This document shows, piece by piece, positions 43,510 to 56,255 of a stretch of 64,000 bases of DNA (positions within the stretch are counted from its first letter, which is position 1; every line of letters begins with the position of its first letter). The translations under genes were made by a program, and so were the position numbers. This DNA comes from Thamnaconus septentrionalis (Eukaryota; Chordata; Actinopteri; Tetraodontiformes; Monacanthidae). The notes beneath the pieces are model-generated. The model was given only the letters and a program-made list of their open reading frames with translations. It searched no databases and was not told the origin of the DNA. Where the stretch lies: assembly GCA_009823395.1 (NCBI GenBank), contig CM020509.1, positions 20,153,501 through 20,217,500 of the forward strand, read 5' to 3'.

Positions 43510-46500
43510 CACACACAACCTCATTCCACATTCAGTCCTTATTACTGAACATTGATTGGTCGATCTCCAGTCCTGATGAATACGCATTTAATGGTCGCAC
43601 GTCTCCTCCTGGCTGCACCTCAGCAGGAAATCAGGGCTTCACATTAAAACCGTTACAACTGGAAATTCATCTCCACTACCCACCGCCCCCGCCCCCCTTC
43701 CTATAACCCCACCCCCACCCCGCCCAACCCCGTTCCCCCAAGGTGAATAAATCTCGATGAAGTGACGGCAAAGTGGCTGTGAGGTGAGATAATTCTCCCC
43801 CCCTCCTCCCTCTTTTTTCCGGCCCGATTTTCTTCTTTTTGTTGCAGTCGAGTGGCGGAACTTGAGGAAAAAGGAGGGAAAGAAAATTGAAGTAATGAAA
43901 AAAAAAAAAGTCTTTCAAAGAACGGGCGGCGAAACGAGACAATTTGCCCCCTGCCGCTCCGCCGGCTCGGGGGTTGGTATTCCGCAGGAACAGAGCCGGC
44001 CGTCCCCAGCAGGCCGTGCCAGGAATGACGAATAAATACAGAGGAGATGAGACGAAGTCGTTTCTCTGTTTCACTGCCGCCGCCGCCGCCGCCGCAGAGT
44101 TTTGTGGCTGAAGCAGCAGCTTCGTGTGATTGAATTAGTTTGTCTTTTTGCTGTTGGGGTCATTTTTTTTTTCCTTTCGTTTTAACAGAAGAGATGAAAA
44201 AAACGCAGGTCTTCAGAGTTGAAAATGAGCCAGTTTGTAGCTACATAGCTAGCTTCGAAACAAACAGTATTTCCTATTGTTAGGCTCCACAGCAGGAAAA
44301 TAAACAAGCATTTTGGTGAGCTGAATGCTGGACTTTTGTCCGCACACGTTACATTTGTGTGTATGACCAGGCTCGGGATCGCTTCGCCTGCTAGCGTGCG
44401 AGCTAACGCTTGTATCCGCAGCTCGCTTTTGTCACCCGGACCAGCAGGACCTGCAGTGCTGCTGCTAGTTCCTGGCTCTCCAGTCAGTCAGACGCGTCGT
44501 CTCCTCCTGACTACCACCCCCTCACCTCCCCTGGGGGCTTTGAAAAAAAAAAAAAAAACGGTCGGCACCGGCGTAGAGGCGTTCGAGAGCGCTAATGTTC
44601 GCACAAAATGCTTGTGAAACGGCGGGAAGCTGTGAATCCTGACGGGGTTGCGGGGGCGGGGGGGAGGGGTGGCGGTTGGGAGGGGGGCGGGGGCTTTGGT
44701 GTTGGCCTGCAGCCGCTTCACCTGTCTGCTGCAGCTGGAGGGCGACCTTCAGCCGGCCTTGAACACGCACGCAGCGGCAGCAATGTGTCGCACGCACCCA
44801 CACACACACACACACAGACACACACACACACACACACTGGTGTGTTGAAGCATTTCGTGACCAAACTTAATGATTTATGGCAGGTCATTTGTCAGTTTTC
44901 ATCCTCTGATTCTCCCCTCAGGAGCAGCAGCTCCGCCCCCCCCCCCCCTTCCTCCCCCCTCCGCCACTCTCACCCCAACAACCCCCCGCCCTCCCTGCAA
45001 CTGTCGGGATTAAAACAGGATCACAAAATGTCTTTTTCTATTATTAAAGGCTTCACGTTATGAAAAATTGACTCCGGGATCGTTGTCTGACAAAAAAAAA
45101 ATCACGAGTCGTGTCGCTGAACTCCCCAGAAATTAAAGGACCAAAAAAAATTTAAATTAAATAAAATCTTCGTCTCGCTTTGCTTTAAAAAAAAAAAACA
45201 CAAAAAAAAAACCTTTGTGTGTGTTGGACGTTGTCCCTTTGTGATGTCACAAAGGGCACCAATATCTACGTATCTTCTGAGACTTCCTCATTTTTGCCAC
45301 CCTCCCTCACCCTTCCAAACACAGTTTTTACAGGAAGCTGCAAACAGAGGGCTAAATATGCTGCGTTTTTTGTTTTGTTTGTTTTTGTCGGTTTTTTTTT
45401 TTTTAATTCCGGGGGAGATTTTGCGGCGCCGCTCCACTGGAGCTGAGGAGGGACGGGGAAGTAAAGGTGTGCTATGCGACGGGACGTGGGACCTTTAAAA
45501 TTTTCCTTTTTTTTTTTTTTTTTTAATATTTCCAGCAGCCCGGCAGCGCGTTTGTTAAATCAAAGGTTAGTTTGGCCGCAGACACGGCGGCCTAATGGAG
45601 CGCCGCGTCGCTCCGCCGTGGTATTTCACTGCCGCCGCCGCCACGCTCCAACATTTCTATTTGCTGGCATTCATTAGCGGTTCGAGCGCAGCCACTCGAC
45701 TGTCGGCCGCTCGCTTGCTCACTCTCCCTCTCTCTGGTCACGGTGGCTAATGTCCAGGAAACAGGAAGTCTTGGTTTCTATCGTGGTTTTTATTTCTCTG
45801 GGGATTAAAAGAGCAGCAGCAGCTTCACACCGAGTGACGCGCGAGGTTCGGAAAATCACGTCGACCTGAGCGGAAATTTTTAGTCCTGATTCGTGTTGAT
45901 GCGCTGAGGCCGAGGGTTTTTTTTCTTTTTCTTTTTTTTTTTTTTTTTTTTTAATAGAATGGATATGTTGTTTCCGCGATTTTGCAGTTCACCCTCCAGG
46001 AAAAGATGCTGGAAATACTGTGAAATTGAAAGTGCAAACAGGAAACTTTGAGTCCAGACTGCAAAAATATGGATATGTTAAAAAAAAAATATTTCACAAC
46101 CAAAATTTTATTCACTTTTTTTTTTTTGCTTGCTCCATCACAAATTAACCTGTAATTTAATTCAGTTTCATTCAGAGATGAAGGTCGTTTGTGAAATAAA
46201 TCAAAATAATTAAACTAATCAATAAAAGTTTTACAATTTTTAAACACAAAATTAAAAAAATATTAAAATGAAAACATCTGAATTTTTTTTTGATTGGCTT
46301 GAAAGTCTCATCTAGTGGACATTGAAGGAAGTGCACCCATTGATTGAATTTTTGCTGCGAGGGACTCCTCTGGTGTTTTTCCCTCCACTCGTGCGAAAGT
46401 CGGAGATTTTTCATCCTGAGTTTGATGACGATTTATCGTGTTGTTCAAAGGCGCTACAGAAACGCACTCCCACTTCCCGTCTCCGACAAATTAAAAGCAC

Positions 46501-46956
46501 CGCATTATCCACCTTAGTGGGCCCGCGGGGGCTTCTGATTGGTCCAACCCGATATTGTCTGGTCTTCGTCGCTGACGTCTCAAATCACAACAAAACACAT
46601 TTTCACGCGTTCATTCTCGTCTTAGGTTCATTTTTTTATTTTCCTCTAATGAAAAAACGATCGACCGCTGCTCCGGCGATCATTAACTCCCGGCCGGGTT
46701 CATTTCCAAATCCTGATCTACGATGATACGTTATTGATCAGCCCTTGCCAGACAGATTTGCTCTGTAAATAATCTTCCCGGGTTCGGAGGCGACGCTGAG
46801 CAGCCTGAAAATGTTTCAGACACCGGCCGCAAACTGATTTGTCGTCAGATGACAAATTATTATGATTTTTTTTTTTTTCTACCTGCTTTGGTTTAGTTTC
46901 ATCTAAAACTCAGCAGCGCTCTGGCTTGTGGGCGTGTCTCTCTGCTCACTGTGGAG

Positions 46957-47260
46957 CAGAGATGGGAAGTTAGGAAGTACCAATACTTTGTTAGGGTACT
47001 AAAAGTATCTGTACTTTACTTGAATATTTCTCTTTCTGACCACTTTTTACTTTGACTCCCAACAATAGTACACAAATACGTTTGTACCCCTTACATTGGA
47101 AATACATGATAGTTACTTTAAAAAAAATCACAATAAGATACAAATTCTGTTGTCATTCATCAGTCATTCACTTATTATTCTTATTATTATAGTTGTTGAT
47201 GCTTGAAGTGGAGCTATTGGGGCTGCGCTGTTTGTGTTGGTACATTTAAAACTGGTTCAT
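46957..47260. mobile_element. Second copy of the CAGAGGTGGAAAGTAAC-type MITE
   Basis: CAGAGATGGGAAGTTAGGAA, AATACTTTGTTAG and AAGATACAAATTCTGTTGTC parallel the element at 28381 in the same order, including an ATT-rich patch at the same internal position. The right boundary is uncertain. Confidence 0.6.
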
Positions 47261-47330
47261 CATATTTTAGAGGAGATTAGTTTAGAGAACCTTGGAAAGA
47301 AAGCTTAAAACCTTATCAACATATGTACAT

Positions 47331-47364
<34 letters not shown>

Positions 47365-48298
47365 TTATTTTTTTTTTTTTTTTTTATTTCAGTACATTTC
47401 AGAACCTGTTCTTTGCATTTCACCTCTGCCATGGGACAGTGAGGCAGTGACTGTGGTTTGTTGGGTATCTGAACACCTCCCCACCGCCACTCCAGTTTGA
47501 TCATTGCTGGTGCGAAGCTGCTGCTGGTTAAGTTAAAAAAAAAAAAAAAAGGAAGAAGATAAAGACAACATCAATAGATTTTTTGCTTCTGAAGCCTCTC
47601 TGATAGTCTGGAAGAAGGCTGGCTGAAGCCCTTTCACAATAAAGGCGGCCCGGACTTTTTTTTGCTGCTGCCGTTGTTGTTGGTGGTCTTGTGAAGGCGT
47701 CACGCTGGCTTTGATTTACCTCGGATAAGTGGAGGAGCCAAGAGCTGAGGTCAGCAGGGAGAAACCGCTGAGTCGCCTGCTGCCAGAAGACGGCGAAGGG
47801 GGGAGATGGGCGGGGGGAGGCGGCGGCTAGGGCAGGCTGGAGGGATGCTCATCATTAGCCCTGAGTGTTCCTCATTATGTTCCTCAAACCGCCAAAGACC
47901 TGATTGATTGATCAGAAGGGGCGGGGGGGGCGTTGGAGGAAGTGGGGAGGGGCTAAAGGGGCGGGGCTGAGGGAGGGCTGGCGCTTGTCAGCCCAGACCA
48001 ACACCTTAGCCATCGGACCGGGAGAGGTATACGTGTGCCCCTTCGTGACATCACCGAGGGCCGATGACACGACTCACACTGTCGTCATTATTTCCTGTCA
48101 CCTGAGTGACTTGTGGGCTGATCCCTGCTCCTGATTGGATGAACCTGTGTGGGTGACGCCGCCATGTTGTGTTGAAGTTCTGACACTCAGACAGCGAGAC
48201 AGAGTCCGGTTGACCTCTGACCCCTGAGGTTCTGCCTCAGGTCTGGCCTTGACCTTTGATTAGGCAACTGGGGAAGCGCTGATTGTTTCCTGCTGCAG

Positions 48299-48302
<4 letters not shown>

Positions 48303-48353
<51 letters not shown>
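48303..48353. repeat. (GA)n microsatellite
   Basis: 51 bp of perfect GA in glra1 intron 1. Confidence 0.95.
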
Positions 48354-48354
<1 letters not shown>

Positions 48355-49074
48355 CTGTTCGTATGCTGGGCTAGCGCGGCTACATCCCAGCATTGTGCAG
48401 GGTGGGCGACCTCTGACCTTTCCCCCCGCTGGAGCCTCGTCACACGTCCCGCGGCGGCGGCAGCGGCAGCGGGGACACTTGTAATCCCACTGTGTGTGTG
48501 AGTGTGTGTGACTAATCAGATTACGCCACTCTGTGTTAGCTCAATGCTAATTTCACACTGATCTCAGTCCTCATTGTGTCCCAAACAACAGAAAATGTGT
48601 TTGCTTGTTTAGTCTTTTTCTCTCTCTCTCCGCCACCGCCGCCGTCGCTCTGTGTTCTCGATCCAATCGCACTCCTCGCCGCTCGCCGCCCGTGTAAAGA
48701 GGATTAAGCCTCGGATTTGTCACTTGGCGGCGGGACTTCCAGATAAGCTCCATCCGGCTAATTTGCCTCCGCAAAGAGAAAGAAGAAAGATCGGCCGACC
48801 CGACGTCTTCCCACCAGCAGGGGGCCGTTTATCAGATTACTGACGCTGCAGCGCCGCCCGTGGCGGCTGCTCTCTCCTCAGGTTGTGACGCCCTGATAAG
48901 ATATCGACGCGCTGTCGCTCTCACCCGTCTCTCGCCCCTCCACTCCCCCCAGATCTCCCCCCTCCCTATTCGAACCCGTGCAGTCGCAACACTTGCTATC
49001 AAAAAAGTCGACCAGAAAAACCTGGACTGCCAGCAATGTCACTCCTGTTTTTTTTTTCCTCGTCTTTTACAAAA

Positions 49075-49640
49075 CCAGGTGTCAGTATCACAACATTGTT
49101 TTGTTTTGTGTGTGCAATCACAGTACAATTAAAGTAATTTGTCTCTCCTACCCATTGAATAGCTCTTATACAAATATAAGAAAATCCATAGATCAAGGGT
49201 CTTGCTCTCAGTTAGCCGCTGTCTTGCACCGCTATATTTCTAAGGAAGCCTGGTGTGGTCAAAACAGCTGCCTGACAGCGTAATTAGGGTGAATGCTGGC
49301 GTCTTCAAAACCAAACCAACAAAGAAAAATGTGGATGAGGTATCTAGGTCTGGGTGTGCAGGCCGCTGTAGTTCACTGGCAAGCTCAGGAGGGGGAGGGA
49401 AAGTGAAAGAGCACTGCAATCTGAAATGTAACCATTTGATGTCGCTGTTTCGCGCGGGGGGACTGAACCGGTTGGCTCTGGGTCTGCACAGGCTTCTGAC
49501 CAATAGGAAGCCCCGCGCTGTTACCTGCCGACCAGCTCAGAAACTTTTTGCGTACTTCTGCTTTAAATTGTTGTTACACACTTTGCACAATGGTGTGCGA
49601 CAAAACCAAATTTACACCCACCTGTGTAATAAATACACCC
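49075..49640. mobile_element. Inverted copy of the GGTCCAGTGTGTAAAAT-family MITE
   Basis: CACAGTACAATTAAAGTAATTTG and CTCTTATACAAATATAAG match the reverse complement of the element at 30977-31301. The region 49190-49440 matches the reverse complement of 540-760 (blocks around CCTCATCC/GGATGAGG and TGTAGTTCACT). End repeats were not located, so the limits are approximate. Confidence 0.55.
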
Positions 49641-49895
49641 AAAACGTGTGAGCTGGTGAGCGGCAGGCGATGGGTTCATGGGCCGCTATTCCACAGGAAG
49701 TGATGCGATGCGGTGGCACAAAGTGCAGCGTCAGCCTGCAGACATGTGACCTTCTGTCTCAAGCGACCGAAGGGGGTCAGTTCGTCACACACAAAATGTC
49801 CCAACGACGAGTCACGCAGCCGTTTACAGCTCTGTCGGTTTGAGGGGATTTTACTCATTTATATTATTTATTTTTTTGTTTGTTTTTTTGCTCTT

Positions 49896-49929
49896 GATAA
49901 TAATAATAATAACAATAATAATAATGATG

Positions 49930-49966
<37 letters not shown>

Positions 49967-50007
49967 TGATAATAACGATGATGATAATAATAACAATAAT
50001 AATAATG
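49896..50007. repeat. (ATA)n/(ATG)n trinucleotide array
   Basis: About 110 bp of ATA units with interspersed ATG and ACA, giving Asn- or Ile-rich artefact frames. Confidence 0.94.
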
Positions 50008-50095
50008 GTCATAATAACTGACGTTGTTTGTTTATTAGCTTCGTATTAAAATACATCAGCGTCTGGCCGAGTCAGATTACATCACATCAGAGAGA

Positions 50096-50465
50096 TGGGC
50101 CACTGGGGGGAGGAGGGGAAGGAGGAGCAGGAGGTGGTGGGCGAGGGTTGAGGGGAGGAAGAGGAAGAGGAGGAAGAGAAGGAAGAGGGAGGTGGAAGAG
50201 GGGGAGGAGAGGGTGTGAGAGGAGGAAAAGGAGGAGTTAGGAGAGGAAGAGGAGGTTGGGGAAGGGCAGTAGCTGGAGTAGCTGGATAAGGAGGAGGAAG
50301 AGGAGGAGGAAGAGAGGGAGGTGGGAGAGGAGGCAGACGGGGTGGGAGAGGAAGAGGAGAAGGAAGAGGAGGTGGGAGAGAAGGTTTAGGATGTGGAGGG
50401 AGGAGGAGGAGGAGTTGGGGAGATGAAGGAGGACGAAGAGGCAGAAGAAGTTGAGGAAGAACAAC
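50096..50465. repeat. 370-bp polypurine tract in glra1 intron 1
   Basis: A nearly pure G/A run made of GGAGGA, GGAAGA and GGTGGGAGAGG units. It has potential for triplex or mirror-repeat structures. The Arg/Gly-rich and Leu/Phe-rich frames are artefacts. Confidence 0.85.
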
Positions 50466-51484
50466 TTTTATTCTCTTTCATCCTCACTAATAAAGACTTC
50501 AAATCTTTGAGCTAAGGTCAAACTCTGAGACCCTCGCTGACTCGTCGCCGTCCCATCGGACCCGAAGCGCCGCGATCGCCGCTGAGTTTCCCCTCCAGGC
50601 TGCAGCTGATTCACCGGGTCGCCCACTGAGTCAAAGGTTTGGATTTCAGAAACGACTCTGTTTGTCACAAAAATCCCTGAGCGAGCGTCTGAGTCCGTCA
50701 CCGCCGAACAGAGTCGACGTCTGGGGTTCGACTCGACTCGTGGCCCCTCCGCCGCCGCTGCTGCCGCCGCCACCGCCGCTCCTCGTCGCGCTTCCAGAAC
50801 CATCCGTCAGCCGTCAGTCGCCGCTGCGACCTTTTTAAGAATCATACACCCGACCGCCGTGATCAGCCGACGGTGTCGCCGCCGTCGTAAACATCATCCG
50901 TCTCGTCGGCAGCCGGCGGTAATTATCCTCGCCGTGATTTATGACCTTAAAAAGTGACGCACAAACATGCCGCGTCGTTGCTGTTGCTGGAGTTGTTGTT
51001 TGCCAGCCGACGCAGATTTAGTCACGATGATTAACCCAGGCATTGCAACATACATCAGCTCCGACTCACTACGCAAACACAAACGCACACAGACACACAC
51101 ACACGCACACGCGCACATATAAATACATGTGATTAATCATGATGTCTTTTTTTTTTTTTTTTTTTTAAAGAAAGCTAGCCACAAAAGTTGGAAAGTGTGA
51201 GTGTTCAGTACTCAGATGCCCCCTATCGCAAACAAAGAAACATTCCATTATGAACAATATAAACTGTCTAGGAAATCAAAGAGGGTTAAAAAAAAATAGC
51301 ACCTAACGAGTAAAACAAAAAGATCAGAAACCAGAAATAAGTCAAAATACGTGTGCGTGCGTGTGTTCATGAATTGCAATTACTAGCATTTTTCTTTTAT
51401 AACAGACGCATAGTTATTTTAGATGTTTCCAACATAATTACATTTTTACAGTCGTCAAAATGTAAAGGTACGAAGATGACATCT

Positions 51485-52795
51485 AAAATAATTATGTCCA
51501 TTGATCCATCTTCTACCGCTTTATCCGTATAGTCGGGTCGCGGGGGCAACAGTGTCAGCAGAGATGTCCAGACTTCCCCGGCCTCAGTCACCTCCTCCAG
51601 CTCATCCAGTGGGACCCCAAGGTGTACCATGTCCTGGGTCTTCCTCGAAGTCTCCTCCCAGTGGGACATGCCCGGAACACCTCTCCAGGGAGGTGTCCAG
51701 GAGGCATCCAAAACAGATGCCCGAGCCACCTCAGCTGGCTCCTCTCAATGCGGAGGAGCAGCAGCTCAACTCCGAGCTCCTCCTGCGTTGCTGAGCTTCT
51801 CACCCTGTCCCTAAGGGTGCGCCCAGACACCCAATGGACGAAACTCATTTCGGCCACTTGTATCCGCGATCTCGTTCTTTCGATCATTACCCAAAGCTCA
51901 TGACCATAGGTGAGGGTAGGAACGTAGATTGACCGAAAAATCGAGAGCTTCACCTTCAGCTTAGCTCTTTCTTCACCACAACAGATCGGTTCAGCGACCG
52001 CATCACTGCAGACTTCGCCGATCCGATCGATCTCGCGCTCCATCTTTCCCTCAATTGTGACCAAGACCCCGAAATCGTTGAATTCCTCCACCTGAGGCAG
52101 GGTCTCTCCACCGACCCGGAGAGGGCAAGTCACCTTTTTCCGGTCAAGAACCATGGCCTCGGACTTGGAAGTGCTGATTCTCATCCCAGCGGCTTCACAC
52201 TCGGCTGCAAACCACCCCAGTGCACAATGGAGATCCTGGCTTGACCACATCATCTGTGAAAAGCAGAGACGCAATCATGTGGTTCCCGAACCGGACCCCC
52301 TCCGGCCCCTGGCTGCGCCTAAAAATTCTGTCCATAAAAATAAGACATAGACATGATGACAGTATGAAGGACATCCTTGAAGTATTTCCTCCACCGCTGG
52401 ACAACATCCCCAGTCGAAGTCAACAGCTCCCCCCTCCTGAGGCACAGTACATTTGTCAGAGCTTCTTCGAGGCCGGCCGATAGTCCTCCTCCGTGGCCTG
52501 CCCGAACTCCTCCCAGGCCGGAGTTTTAGACTTCAGCTGCAGCACGCTTGGGCTGCCGGTACCCATCAGCTGCTTCAGGGGTCCCATGAGCCTACAGGGC
52601 TTCATAGGACTCCTCCTTCAGCTTGACAGCATCCCTTACTTCGGGTGTCTACCACCGTGTTTGGGGTTTCCGCCGTGACAGGCACCAGAGACCTTACGAC
52701 CATAGCTACAAGCAGCTGCGTTGACAATAGAGGTGGAGAACATGGTCCACTCGGACTCAACCTCCCCTGGGATCTGGGAGACAGACAGAGGGCTC
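51485..52795 (-). pseudogene. Non-LTR retrotransposon with an internal deletion in the reverse transcriptase
   Basis: Read on the minus strand, degraded 5' blocks (WEEFGQATEEDYRPASKK, then a block ending WRKYFKDVL after frame changes) are followed at once by IFMDRIFRRSQGPEGVRF and LLFTDDVV, the reverse-transcriptase catalytic box with F-T-D-D in place of F-A-D-D. An open 228-codon stretch (52274-51588) follows with ECEAAGMRISTSKSEAMVL, YVPTLTYGHELWVM and RSQLRWLGHLFWMPPG. These blocks are familiar from abundant fish LINEs. The RT fingers/palm segment that normally lies between WRKYF and IFMDRI is missing. The 3' end on this strand is near 51490 (CGACCCGACTATACGGATAAA). It is not functional, and I leave the clade unassigned. 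Confidence 0.8.
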
Positions 52796-54493
52796 AACCA
52801 GACATTCCCAACAGACCCTCAATTATGTGTCTGTTATTAAAGAAAAATGCTAGAAATCTTATATATTTAATGGAGACAATGAATCTCATTCAGTCATTCA
52901 TGAATTGCGAACGGGCCACCTTTTCTGAGACTTTACTGTTGTTTGGCTGTGATCACTTTGATTCTCTCCTTCCACTCTAATGAACAGAACTGCTCTAATT
53001 GTATAAATATATTACATTTCCTTTTTTGTAAAAAAAACAAAAACAAAACAAAACAAAACAAAAAAACATTTTCACCGTTGTAGCGCCAAGTTCCCGAACT
53101 GCTCAGATAAAGTTGGAATTTGAATGCGGAGCAACTGTCCTGGGCTTGTGTGTCTCTCATACGCTAGCAGGGACCAAAAAAAAAAAAAAAAAAAAATTAT
53201 GTAAGTGTTTTACTGAGTCTGACTTTCAATCATTGATGGTGAAGCTGAGAGGATGAGGCGTTGACGGAACATCTGAGTGCTTCCGGAGCGGGAACGGGAT
53301 GAATTATTCCTGGTCAACAACCATCCGGCAGTTCTGGTTGGTCGGTCCAAGTTTGGCTGCATTAGAACTAAAATAACCTGGAGAGGTTGAGTGTAGTAGC
53401 GCCCTAGTGTTTCTAGTTGTGTTGTTGTTGTTTTAAGATTTTCACTTTGATTTAGGTAAATTTTTAATTTATTTTAATTAATTTAGCGGAATCCGTCAAA
53501 AAACTTTGCCGGGTTTGAAGACCTGAACAAGTAGGAAATAAACTATTGGGAATCCTGCATCACGAATCACCGGGTTAACATTCCAGATCCAATAAATTTT
53601 GGAAGAGTTTGGAATTGGAAAAATTGTAAGAAAAAAAACAAATAAATAAAAAAGAAACGTTGCACAGTCATCGTGTGAAGCTGCAGTGCCGTGAAATGGG
53701 TCAGTGCCGCTGCGTATTTATATCCCGCCTCTCGCGGGCTCCTCCCCTTCTACCCCCCAATCCCACCCCTCCCCCCCGGCCAGCGGTGACGCAGGCAGAC
53801 ACGCACACACAGTGCGTGACGAGTTGCTGCTGACGACTCCACAAAAAGAGCCAACACACAATTTTGAGGGCCCCACGACTGTGTGAAAGTCGGTTTCCCC
53901 CCCACCCTCCCCACCCCCTTCCACACACACATACACGCACCCACACACAAAAGCACGTAGTGATCAGAAAGTGGGCGGGGCGAACACACTTCTGTTAAAA
54001 GCTAATTGGTGGCTCACGGAACCGTCGGTCTTTGATTTGATGTCCCAACGAAAGCCCAACCGAGCATCGACCGGCGGTGACATTCAAAAAACAGAAAACA
54101 AAAAAACAGGTGGGGTGTGTTTGTGTCTCCATGGCAACCGGGCAGCCAACCAATTAGCCGGTGGGCTTTATTTGATCGATGTCTCCGTCTTCAAGCCAAA
54201 CTTCCCCTCAGATTTTCCCCATGTGTCGTACTTACTCACCTCCTCCGGCTGTGTGTGTGTGTGTGTGTGTGTGTGTGTTGACTGGTGTGTGTGTGTGTGT
54301 GTGTCGAAGGGATTTGACATTATACAGAGAGGAGCATCTTGTGATGGACCTAATAAGGTAAAGAAGTCAACTGTTCAAACATCTCGGCTTTACTGTAAAA
54401 TCAATGTGGGGCCTCAGAGCTGCTTAAGTGAATTACGGCCACGATGTTGAATAACTAGGCACAGGGAAGCAGGGTGCGTGTGTGTGCGTGCGT

Positions 54494-54528
54494 GCGCTTG
54501 CGCTTGCGCTTGCGCTTGCGCTTGCGCT
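54494..54528. repeat. (GCGCTT)n hexanucleotide repeat
   Basis: Nearly six perfect copies of GCGCTT directly after a (GTGC)n/(GT)n run, in glra1 intron 1, about 1.6 kb upstream of exon 2. Confidence 0.93.
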
Positions 54529-55364
54529 AAAATCCTGCTGTAGGTTGTTGCGGCTGTAAACTTTGCAATCTAATTAGGTGAACGCAAAGCCGAATGGAAA
54601 TGAAATGAGGATGAATCTGAATTTGGGCAACTTGCCGGAGAAGCTGTGACGTCGTCATCCACAATCGATACCGAGCCTCCCTCCCTCCATCCGTCCGTCT
54701 GTCCATCCGTTCTCGGATCCAATCCTGTTCTAAAGCACAGTCCGGAAAACAAACCGATGGACGGATGAAGGCTGTTTTTTTTCAGTCTTACGTTTTTGAC
54801 GTCTTCCAACCCTGAGATGCAATATTTCAGTGCAAAGCTGCTGCTGGATGTCGGGAAGGTAGCTGATGAAGGAGGCCAAGCAAGTGGGTGCAAGTAGTGG
54901 GGGCTCCACCGCTGGGAGCCGTGAAATTCGGGTTAGACGAGGCTCTTTTTCTTCGCCCCCGACTCCAAGAAGAATATGAAGAAGAAGAGACTTGAGTCTC
55001 GATTAACAACCAATCGCCACTCTGGACCTTTTCTCATATTAAGTCCATCAATTTCACCATGAACTACTTCTACTTCATGAAAAAAAGAAAAAAAAAACCA
55101 ACAGATTAGATTTCATAGAACTGAAACTGCTGGTCAGCTAATGGCAAAAATGTTTTTTTTTCCGTACAGTGTTACAACAGCAACTCCACTTAAAGAAGCA
55201 AGAATGTTTGTTCAAGAAAATAAATAAATAAATAAATAGACAAAGTTTCCTAGTTTGTATTTCCTTTTCCCTCCACTGGGGGAGTTTTTTCAGGCCCACT
55301 GTCACTTCACTGACTCTGCTATCAAGGATCAATTGCTTTTTCTCCTCGATTGTGCAAAGACGCC

Positions 55365-55437
55365 TCTGGGTGTGATTTAACGCTTTACAAATAAAAGTTG
55401 ATTGCTTGCTTGCTTGATTGATTGATTGATTGATTAT
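55365..55437 (+). mobile_element. LINE 3' tail with (GATT)n
   Basis: ACGCTTTACAAATAAAAGTTGATTGCTTGCTTG followed by GATT units is a typical 3' end of a fish LINE. The diagnostic piece is CTTTACAAATAAAAGTTGAT. Its body is not preserved upstream. Confidence 0.5.
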
Positions 55438-56072
55438 ACTAGTGACCTTTCTTTCCAAGGCTTGGGGAGAATTACGGCTCAGATGTCGAACAGGCTTCAA
55501 TGGAAACGCTTGTCGCAAAGTCCCAGATGGCATATTTGTGGGAAAAGTGTTTTTGATTTTTTTGTGAAACTCTTTAATGGAAAGTCAGCTCATGATGTAC
55601 CCTGCGGCATAAGGTAGCCAGGGTGCGTTTTGATCTTCCCGGCTGTGGTCGTATATCAGTTTGTTGTGATTTGATTGGTCCGTTCAAGTGTCTACCTTCT
55701 TAAAATCGCCTTGCTGCTGCTTCTTCCTCTTGAATTTGGACTGAAAGGAAAAGTACTGAAAGTGTATTTTTAAATTTTGGGGATGTTGTGTTTAGCATTT
55801 GTTGTTTTTCAAACGGCAAAATACGTCACTACAAAACTACAAATCAACCCTACCACTGAAAATGTCCTGAGCGATTCTAAATCGATTTTACCCGTCGGGC
55901 TTCTTGAAGCAAAAACTCTGGCAATGAGGAATTGCTTTTGTACCTAAACCTCCACAACCTGCTGCTGATTCTGCTGACGTATGGTGACCGCAATCCAAAA
56001 CTCACATTTGTCTTTCTGCCTGTCAGAACGTCCCTTTTTTTGTCATCAGAATCCGATCGACCGCCTCCTTAA

Positions 56073-56255
<183 letters not shown>

